Both the position numbers and the translations under genes were made by a program. DNA of 6,337 nucleotides from Gammaproteobacteria bacterium (GTDB taxonomy: Bacteria; Pseudomonadota; Gammaproteobacteria; SURF-13). Location of the stretch: NCBI GenBank assembly GCA_023487615.1, contig JAMDBH010000151.1, positions 1 to 6,337 of the forward strand, written 5' to 3'. Each line of letters starts with the position of its first letter. Positions within the stretch are counted from its first letter, which is position 1. The notes beneath the pieces are model-generated. The model was not told the origin of the DNA and searched no databases. It saw only the letters and a program-made list of their open reading frames with translations. Below are positions 5,617 to 6,337 of this stretch, in pieces.

Positions 5617-5622
5617 TATAAT
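5617..5622 (+). promoter_or_regulatory. Probable -10 box of efp
   Basis: TATAAT lies 29 nt before the efp ATG, which leaves a normal short leader. The -35 region (GGCTCA at 17 bp) is poor. The rest of the 144-bp divergent spacer toward uvrC is AT-rich and shows no other signal I can support. Confidence 0.5.
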
Positions 5623-5651
5623 CATCGTACTCCAATCAAGAGAGCCTAAAC

Positions 5652-6212
5652 ATGAAAATCGCCGCCTCATCCATACGCCCCAACACTCTATTAGACTACC
5701 AGAACCGTCTTTGGCGGGTTATCAAGGTAGAACACGTCAAGACCGGCCGGGGCGGGGCCTTTGCCCAGGTTGAGATGAAAGACATCGAGACCGGGACCAA
5801 ACTCAATGAACGATTCCGTGCTGAGGACAAAGTGGAGGAAATCGAACTCGAAACACACAAGATGCTCTATTCCTATGAGGACGGCGACGCGCTGGTATTT
5901 CTGGATAACGAGAGCTACGAACCCTTGAGCGTGCCGCGCGGATTCCTCGAAAAAGAGATGGGGTACCTACTCCCCAACACAGAGATACAGGCCAAGCTCT
6001 ATGACAACAGGTTGATCTCGGTCGAGCTGCCGTCCAATGTCATTCTTGAAATCATAGAGGCCGACCCGGTTGTGAAAGGTCAGAGCGCGACCAGCTCATA
6101 CAAGCCGGCAATATTAGAGACGGGGCTGAGCATCCTGGTGCCGCAATTTATCAGCGTGGGCGACCGCATCAAAATCAACACCGGTACGGGTGAATATGTG
6201 GAGCGGGCATAA
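5652..6212 (+). CDS. efp: Translation elongation factor P with arginine at the modification-loop tip
   Basis: EF-P binds between the P and E sites of the ribosome and relieves stalling at consecutive prolines. The protein has 186 residues, the usual length. It shows an N-terminal KOW-like domain (1-63), a central OB domain (about 66-127) and a C-terminal OB domain (about 130-185) ending in the signature VGDRIKINTGTGEYVERA. AAGAGAG stands 7 nt before the ATG. The loop reads HVKTGRGGAF, so the residue matching E. coli Lys34 is Arg33, and the preceding proline is threonine. Sequence such as GGAFAQVEMKDIETGTKLNE looks, from memory, more like alphaproteobacterial EF-P than the E. coli protein or the SGRN-type arginine EF-P of Pseudomonas. 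How Arg33 is modified, if at all, cannot be told here. The gene is divergent from uvrC and ends 25 bp from a convergent gene. Confidence 0.96.
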   Translation: MKIAASSIRPNTLLDYQNRLWRVIKVEHVKTGRGGAFAQVEMKDIETGTKLNERFRAEDKVEEIELETHKMLYSYEDGDALVFLDNESYEPLSVPRGFLEKEMGYLLPNTEIQAKLYDNRLISVELPSNVILEIIEADPVVKGQSATSSYKPAILETGLSILVPQFISVGDRIKINTGTGEYVERA

Positions 6213-6237
6213 GATAACCAGTCCCAGCCCATAATAC

Positions 6238-6337
6238 TCAAGACGCCTCGCTCACCAGTTGGTACTGTGCGATAACTTCAAACGGCTGGGGTTTGGCAAT
6301 GCCATAGCCTTGGGCATGATCCACCCCTATCTGTTTT
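6238..6337 (-). CDS. C-terminal end of an EAL-domain protein (runs off the right edge)
   Basis: The minus strand is open from the window edge to a TGA at 6238-6240 and gives 32 residues. IGVDHAQGYGIAKPQPFEVI matches the last conserved strand and helix of EAL domains, the cyclic-di-GMP phosphodiesterase fold, where VDxAQGYxxxxPxP is characteristic. The catalytic residues and any partner domains (GGDEF, PAS) lie outside the window, so activity is not shown. It is convergent with efp, 25 bp away, and no terminator is visible between them. Confidence 0.75.
   Translation of the reverse strand, partial: KQIGVDHAQGYGIAKPQPFEVIAQYQLVSEAS

Noticed and set aside
6223..6290. CCCAGCC and GGCTGGG as a possible terminator between efp and the EAL gene
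   Set aside because: The arms are 54 nt apart, one lies inside the EAL coding region, and no T tract follows.

Overview
This window looks like chromosomal DNA of a gammaproteobacterium, probably outside the Enterobacterales. The strongest evidence is the minus-strand block uvrC - pgsA - tRNA-Gly(GCC) - tRNA-Cys(GCA) - tRNA-Leu(UAA), which has the same gene order as uvrC-pgsA-glyW-cysT-leuZ in E. coli. UvrC and PgsA also resemble the E. coli proteins closely along their length. The elongation factor P and the OxyR-type regulator are not of enterobacterial type, so I do not name a genus.

Layout from left to right. At the left edge (minus strand) is the N-terminal part of an OxyR-like LysR regulator. 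It is divergent from queH (plus strand), which encodes the iron-sulfur epoxyqueuosine reductase of tRNA queuosine synthesis. After a short spacer holding a hairpin of a common intergenic-repeat type comes a three-gene minus-strand cassette, read right to left: a RelE/HigB-like toxin, an Xre-type helix-turn-helix antitoxin with a long N-terminal extension, and a small protein of unknown function. The genes overlap (59 bp and 4 bp), which points to one translationally coupled unit. The cassette begins about 150 bp beyond the 3' end of tRNA-Leu and looks like an accessory insertion beside a tRNA gene. I found no integrase and no repeated tRNA end.

The housekeeping block follows: three tRNAs with encoded CCA ends and a plausible promoter of their own, then pgsA (phosphatidylglycerophosphate synthase) and uvrC (excision endonuclease subunit). 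A hairpin element sits between uvrC and pgsA. Divergent from uvrC is efp, whose modification-loop tip carries arginine instead of the lysine usual in gammaproteobacteria. At the right edge (minus strand) is the last 32 codons of an EAL-domain protein, probably a cyclic-di-GMP phosphodiesterase.

Most of the window is ordinary core genome. The parts most worth a second look are the toxin-antitoxin-plus-third-gene cassette and the unusual EF-P. Family names and comparisons with E. coli and other proteins are from memory; no database search was possible.
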